Shown: in pieces, positions 33,491 to 37,318 of the stretch | Layout of the letters: each line of letters starts with the position of its first letter | Position numbering within the stretch: position 1 is the first letter of the stretch | Source of the DNA: Rariglobus sp. | Lineage (GTDB): Bacteria; Verrucomicrobiota; Verrucomicrobiia; Opitutales; Opitutaceae | DNA length: 37,318 nt | NCBI GenBank assembly: GCA_029266495.1 | Contig: JAQSWS010000034.1 | Coordinates: forward strand, 1-37,318 | Reading direction: 5' to 3' | Notes under the pieces: generated by a model | The model's database searches: none | Told to the model about the DNA's origin: nothing | Seen by the model: only the letters and a program-made list of their open reading frames with translations | Translations under genes and position numbers: made by a program

Positions 33491-33524
33491 CCCGGCCGGA
33501 TCACCCCTGATCCAGCCGGGTTTT
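33491..33524 (+). terminator. Intrinsic terminator after the ECF sigma gene
   Basis: CCCGGC-C-GGATCA (33491-33503) pairs with TGATCC-A-GCCGGG (33508-33520) around a four-base loop, followed by TTTT (33521-33524). It is a long, stable stem with one internal mismatch and a short T run. Confidence 0.8.
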
Positions 33525-33570
33525 CACACAGGGACTATCACACCCCACTTGGTCGATAGCCCCAATTGAT

Positions 33571-34857
33571 TTAGTCGAGCCCGAAGGCCCGTCTGAGCTC
33601 GGTGAGCGCCTCGTCCGGCATGGGGACGAGCGGCCCAAGCGGCCGACTCAACAACAACGCCTCCGCGGTCGCCTCCAGCACTTCCAGCCGGTCAAACGCC
33701 TCGAGCAACGTGCGCCCTACAATCAACGCACCTTCGTTCTCGATCAACAGCACGGGGCACTTTTTCACCGACATGCGCGCGGCCAGCACCTCCGCATCGT
33801 TCACAATGCACGCGAAGGGCACCTTGGGCGCATCGCCGAGCACAAGGTAGCTCTCGGGAATCGTCCGCGTGCAGAACTCTGCGTCCGCCATGCAAAACGC
33901 GCTCGCGTGCATCGGCTGTGCATTGATCACCACGCCCACCGCCGGATTCGCCGCGTAAATCAGCGCATGCAACCGGGCCGTGCGACTTGCACGCTTGCCC
34001 GCTTCACACGCCCCGCGCGTCGCGCGCACCAACCCCTCCGGCCGCAAATCCAACCGGTCGCGGCGCCTCGGCGTGATCACAAACTGCTTCTCATCAAGCC
34101 TCGCCGAAATTGAACCCGCCGTGCTGATCATCAACCGCTGCCGATACGACCGATGCGCGAACTCGCACACCTGCGTCCGCAACTCCTTCTCCCGGTTGCC
34201 TGGCGCCGCCGGCTCCATCGTCGCATAGTCGGGCACCGCCTGCCCCGTCAGCACGCCCGCCGGCAACAAGCGCAACTCCCCCAATGAGGATGCCTTGATC
34301 ACCGTCTGAGCAACGAACTCCAGCGTCTCGAAACGCTGGAACGCCTCCGCCAGATCGCGACCACCGATGACCACCCCATGGTTCTCCAACATCACGCAAT
34401 CCGCACCGGCTGCGAACGCCTCGGCAATCTTGTCGCCCAATTCCTGACTGCCCGGACACGCATACGACGCATAGGCGATTTTCCCGCACAACGCGTGCGC
34501 ATGTGTCTGCACCCGCGTTTCCGGCAACCGTCGCACGATGCTGAAAGCCACCAGCGCCCCCGGATGCGCGTGCACGATCGCCTTGATGTCCGGGCGTCGT
34601 TTATAAATTTCGCGATGGAACGGAAACTCCGACGACGGCGGATGCAGTCCCTCGCGCGTTCCGTCGGCCTTCACGCGCACGACATCCGTCGGATGCAACG
34701 TGCCTTTGTCGACCCGCGACGGCGTGATCCAGATGCTCCCGTCGGGATCGAGAATCGACAGGTTTCCCCCTGACGTCGTCGTCATGTGGTAGCGGTAGAT
34801 GCGATCCATCGTGGCGACGAGTTCGTCACGCGGATGCAGCCAGGAGGAGGTGTCCAT
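33571..34857 (-). CDS. Tandem class II aldolase/adducin-domain protein, second domain degenerate
   Basis: A 428-residue fusion of two class II aldolase domains (L-fuculose-phosphate-aldolase-like fold, zinc enzymes cleaving or epimerising sugar phosphates). The N-terminal domain is intact: TTTSGGNLSI, ITPSRVDKGTL, SSEFPFHREIYKRRPD (Glu), the zinc pair in VHAHPGALVA and third His in LENHGVVIGG. The C-terminal domain (about 225-428) repeats the order (ISTAGSISAR, VITPRRRDRLDL, ARLHALIYAANPA) but its His pair is INAQP and the third His is replaced in IENEGALIVG, so the metal site is lost. ATG 34857 (MDTSSWLHPRDE) is chosen over the open upstream frame because the domain starts there. Substrate unknown. 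It is divergent from recQ. Confidence 0.85.
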   Translation of the reverse strand: MDTSSWLHPRDELVATMDRIYRYHMTTTSGGNLSILDPDGSIWITPSRVDKGTLHPTDVVRVKADGTREGLHPPSSEFPFHREIYKRRPDIKAIVHAHPGALVAFSIVRRLPETRVQTHAHALCGKIAYASYACPGSQELGDKIAEAFAAGADCVMLENHGVVIGGRDLAEAFQRFETLEFVAQTVIKASSLGELRLLPAGVLTGQAVPDYATMEPAAPGNREKELRTQVCEFAHRSYRQRLMISTAGSISARLDEKQFVITPRRRDRLDLRPEGLVRATRGACEAGKRASRTARLHALIYAANPAVGVVINAQPMHASAFCMADAEFCTRTIPESYLVLGDAPKVPFACIVNDAEVLAARMSVKKCPVLLIENEGALIVGRTLLEAFDRLEVLEATAEALLLSRPLGPLVPMPDEALTELRRAFGLD

Positions 34858-35000
34858 GGGCGCATCCGACGCCCGACGCGCCCCGTAAGTCAAAGCCTTG
34901 CCAACCCATGCGCAGCCTTCGCCAAAAAACGCCCGATTCCGCCCCTTCACCCCACCCCAACCGCGTCCCCCCATCCAGTGACCACTTTCCCCAAACCCAA

Positions 35001-35023
35001 TTTGTCACTTAATAAGTGACAAA
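35001..35023. repeat. Intergenic copy of the atzF palindrome
   Basis: TTTGTCACTTA-A-TAAGTGACAAA, identical to the copy at 31891, here between the divergent aldolase and recQ genes about 78 nt before the recQ start. Shows that the element is dispersed and not part of the enzyme family. Confidence 0.9.
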
Positions 35024-35100
35024 CCTGCCGCGAGCCTTCGTCTCCAGTTTTTCCTTCGAACCTCAGTCTGCGCAGTCCGCTTTGCTGGCGGCTCCTTTTC

Positions 35101-36987
35101 ATGAGATTCACCGTTGAGGCGCCTCAACGGCGCCCCAATCTCGGCGTCCATTTTCCCGTGCCCGAACTCCTTCACACGCTTCACACCACCTTCGGCTATC
35201 CCGAGTTCCGCCCGCTCCAACGCGACATCATCGAAACGTCCCTCGCCGGCCGCGACGTCTTCGCCCTGCTGCCCACCGGCGGCGGCAAATCCCTCTGCTT
35301 CCAAATCCCCGCCCTCCACCGCACCGGCCTCACCATCGTGGTCTCACCGCTCATCGCGTTGATGAAGGACCAGGTCGATCAGCTTCAGGCCGCCGGTGTC
35401 GCCGCAACCTATCTCAATTCCACGCTCACCTCCGCCGATGCCCGCTCCCGCCTCGCCGGCCTGCATCGCAACGAATGGCGGCTCCTCTATGTCGCCCCCG
35501 AGCGCCTCATGCTCGATAATTGGCAGGAAAACCTCAAAGCCTGGAACGTTGCCGCCATCGCCATCGACGAGGCCCACTGCGTCTCCGAATGGGGGCATGA
35601 TTTCCGCCCCGAATACCGCCAGATCTCCAAGCTCCGCGAACTCCTCCCCGACGTGCCCGTGATGGCGCTCACCGCCACCGCCACCGAGCGCGTGCGCGTT
35701 GACATCATCAAGCACCTCAAGCTCCGCAACCCCTCCGTCTTCGTCGCGTCCTTCAACCGCCCCAACCTCACCTACAAGGTCACGCCCAAGGAAAAACCTA
35801 CCGACCAGATCCTCGCGTGGGTGAAAAAACGCGAAGACGAGAGCGGCATCGTTTACTGCGCCAGCCGCGCCGCCACCGAGCGCGTCGCCGAGGCCCTCGC
35901 CGGCAAAGGCTACAGCGCCCGCCCCTACCACGCCGGCCTTCCCGCCGACGAACGCGCCCGCAACCAGGAGCTGTTTCTCCGCGATGAGGTCCGCATCATG
36001 TGCGCGACCATCGCCTTCGGCATGGGTATCAACAAGCCGAACGTCCGCTGGGTCATCCATTACGATCTCCCCAAAAACATCGAGGGATACTACCAGGAAA
36101 CCGGCCGTGCCGGTCGTGACGGATTGCCCGGCGATTGCCTTCTGCTCTTCTCCGCCGGCGACGCCGCCAAGCAGACCCACTTCATCGACGAGATGACCAA
36201 CGACCAGGAGCAACAGGTCGCCCGCAACCAGCTCCGCCAGATCATGCGCTACGCCGAAGGCGCCAGTTGCCGCCGCGGCGAACTGCTCGCCTATTTCGGC
36301 GAGAAATTCCCACTCGATAACTGCGCCGCCTGCGACAACTGCAACGAACCCCGCGACACCTACGACGGCACCATCCAGGCGCAAAAATTCCTCTCCTGCG
36401 TCTATCGCATCAACGCCGCCAGCCGCTTCGGCGTCGGCATCAACCACGTGTGCGAAGTTCTCACCGGTGCCGACACCGACAAAATCCGTCGCTGGGAGCA
36501 CGATCGTCTCTCCACCTACGGCATCGGCAAGGACCTCTCCCGCCCCGCCTGGGCCGCCATCGGTCGCGACCTGCTGCGCCTCGGCTTTCTCGCGCAAAGC
36601 GAGGGCGAGTTCCCCACCCTCCAACTCACCACCGAGGGACTCGACGCGCTCAAAACCCGCCGCCCCATCACGCTCACCAAGCCGATGGACCTGCCCAAGG
36701 TCCGCAAGGTCGTGCGCCGCGAAGGCGACATCGAATGCGACGAGATCCTCTTCAACCGCCTGCGCGAGCTGCGCAAAAGGCTCGCCGACGAGCGCAAGGT
36801 TCCCGCCTACGTCATCTTCGGCGACGCCACGCTCCGCCAGATGGCCCGTGAATATCCGCAGGGCGATGACGCCATGGCCAACATCTTCGGCATGGGTGCC
36901 AAGAAGCGCGCCGAGTTCAGCGAGATCTTTGCGCGCGAAATCGCCTCCTACCTCCAGGACAACTCGCGCATGACGTTCAACGACTGA
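35101..36987 (+). CDS. recQ: ATP-dependent DNA helicase RecQ
   Basis: A 628-residue RecQ 3'-5' helicase for recombination and replication-fork repair. Seen in order: motif 0 TFGYPEFRPLQRDII, Walker A LLPTGGGKSLCF (near 56-67), DEAH box IDEAHCVSEWGHDFRPEY with the RecQ aromatic loop, ALTATATERV, FNRPNL, IVYCASRAATERVAEAL, ATIAFGMGINKPNVR and YYQETGRAGRDGLPG, then the RQC zinc ligands C-x-RRGELLAYFGE...CAACDNC (about 389-416), winged helix, and an HRDC domain near 530-610. The length is typical. ATG 35101 has no good ribosome-binding site but no later Met precedes motif 0. Confidence 0.97.
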   Translation: MRFTVEAPQRRPNLGVHFPVPELLHTLHTTFGYPEFRPLQRDIIETSLAGRDVFALLPTGGGKSLCFQIPALHRTGLTIVVSPLIALMKDQVDQLQAAGVAATYLNSTLTSADARSRLAGLHRNEWRLLYVAPERLMLDNWQENLKAWNVAAIAIDEAHCVSEWGHDFRPEYRQISKLRELLPDVPVMALTATATERVRVDIIKHLKLRNPSVFVASFNRPNLTYKVTPKEKPTDQILAWVKKREDESGIVYCASRAATERVAEALAGKGYSARPYHAGLPADERARNQELFLRDEVRIMCATIAFGMGINKPNVRWVIHYDLPKNIEGYYQETGRAGRDGLPGDCLLLFSAGDAAKQTHFIDEMTNDQEQQVARNQLRQIMRYAEGASCRRGELLAYFGEKFPLDNCAACDNCNEPRDTYDGTIQAQKFLSCVYRINAASRFGVGINHVCEVLTGADTDKIRRWEHDRLSTYGIGKDLSRPAWAAIGRDLLRLGFLAQSEGEFPTLQLTTEGLDALKTRRPITLTKPMDLPKVRKVVRREGDIECDEILFNRLRELRKRLADERKVPAYVIFGDATLRQMAREYPQGDDAMANIFGMGAKKRAEFSEIFAREIASYLQDNSRMTFND

Positions 36988-37022
36988 GCCAGCGTCTCCA
37001 CCTAAGTTAACAATGCTGTGGT

Positions 37023-37040
37023 CCTGAGCGTGAGCTCAGG
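37023..37040. repeat. GNRA-type hairpin repeat, copy 2
   Basis: CCTGAGC-GTGA-GCTCAGG (37023-37040), the same tetraloop hairpin as at 33332, 35 nt beyond the recQ stop codon. The stop codon of the opposing gene (TCA at 37036-37038) lies inside its right arm. Confidence 0.8.
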
Positions 37041-37318
37041 GAGCGATCACCTGGGCCAGCCGTCCGCGCAACCACCGTGCCACGCCCAGGCACGACGGCC
37101 CGTCGTGAATCAAAATCTGCCCCGGCCTCAACTGCGCCTCGATCAACGGTATCGTCCACCCGCGCTCCCGCATCAGGCCGGGCGCATCAATCATCGTGTC
37201 GTCATCCTCCCAAAAGACGACCGCCACCCCGGGCCTCCTCGCCTCCACGCCCGCCAAATCCAGATGCAGATAGCCCGTCGGCTCATCCGCCCAGATATTT
37301 TCACCCCCGGCCAGCACG
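37036..37318 (-). CDS. C-terminal part of an unidentified protein, 5' end outside window
   Basis: The minus-strand frame is open from the window edge to TGA at 37036-37038, giving about 94 C-terminal residues. Readable segments are ENIWADEPTGYLHLDL, VAVVFWEDDDTMIDAPGLM, LRPGQILIHDGPSCLGVARWL and the end LAQVIAP. Codon use fits the surrounding genes, so it is likely real. It converges on recQ with 48 nt between stop codons and its stop lies in a hairpin repeat. I recognise no family. Confidence 0.6.
   Translation of the reverse strand, partial: VLAGGENIWADEPTGYLHLDLAGVEARRPGVAVVFWEDDDTMIDAPGLMRERGWTIPLIEAQLRPGQILIHDGPSCLGVARWLRGRLAQVIAP

Overview
The window is GC-rich bacterial DNA with tightly packed genes. 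Most genes lack a clear Shine-Dalgarno sequence. Together with the large secreted beta-rich proteins, a clan GH-A glycoside hydrolase and a REP-associated transposase, this suggests a Verrucomicrobiota member, probably Opitutaceae-like. That placement is inference from style and gene families; the window holds no rRNA or other phylogenetic marker, and no tRNA was seen.

Left part (1-12807): the 5' part of a secreted RCC1-repeat protein (minus strand), a SAM methyltransferase, a small membrane protein, and a minus-strand set of PTPS-type pterin synthase, GTP cyclohydrolase FolE2 and a sepiapterin-reductase-like SDR. These three together look like a tetrahydrobiopterin pathway. Next, on the plus strand, come a metallo-beta-lactamase-fold hydrolase, pyruvate kinase and two small membrane-anchored proteins. 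A 1004-residue secreted multidomain protein follows on the minus strand.

Central part (12985-32336): a nitrogen-scavenging region that appears to converge on allophanate. Arm 1 (13040-18297) has two DUF1989 proteins (urea-carboxylase-associated proteins, the family of carboxyguanidine deiminase) and a biotin-dependent urea/guanidine carboxylase. Arm 2 (26044-32336) has an outer-membrane beta-barrel protein, two isochorismatase-fold cysteine hydrolases (one a clear biuret hydrolase), an NCS2-type permease, a cupin and allophanate hydrolase AtzF. Between the arms lie a CHASE-domain hybrid histidine kinase and an NtrC-type response regulator with the GAFTGA loop. Sigma-54-type -24/-12 elements with exact GG-N10-GC spacing sit 30-60 nt before the first gene of each of the three units, which suggests one sigma-54 regulon. 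A glycoside hydrolase gene and a RAYT transposase with its REP hairpins lie inside the region.

Both allophanate-pathway enzymes (carboxylase and AtzF) carry short, perfect, AT-richer palindromes inserted in frame in interdomain or loop segments. One palindrome type recurs in an intergenic position before recQ. This resembles the coding palindromic elements known from Rickettsiales.

Right part (32337-37318): an ECF sigma factor with a good terminator, a tandem class II aldolase whose second half has lost its metal ligands, RecQ helicase, and the 3' end of an unidentified gene that runs off the window.
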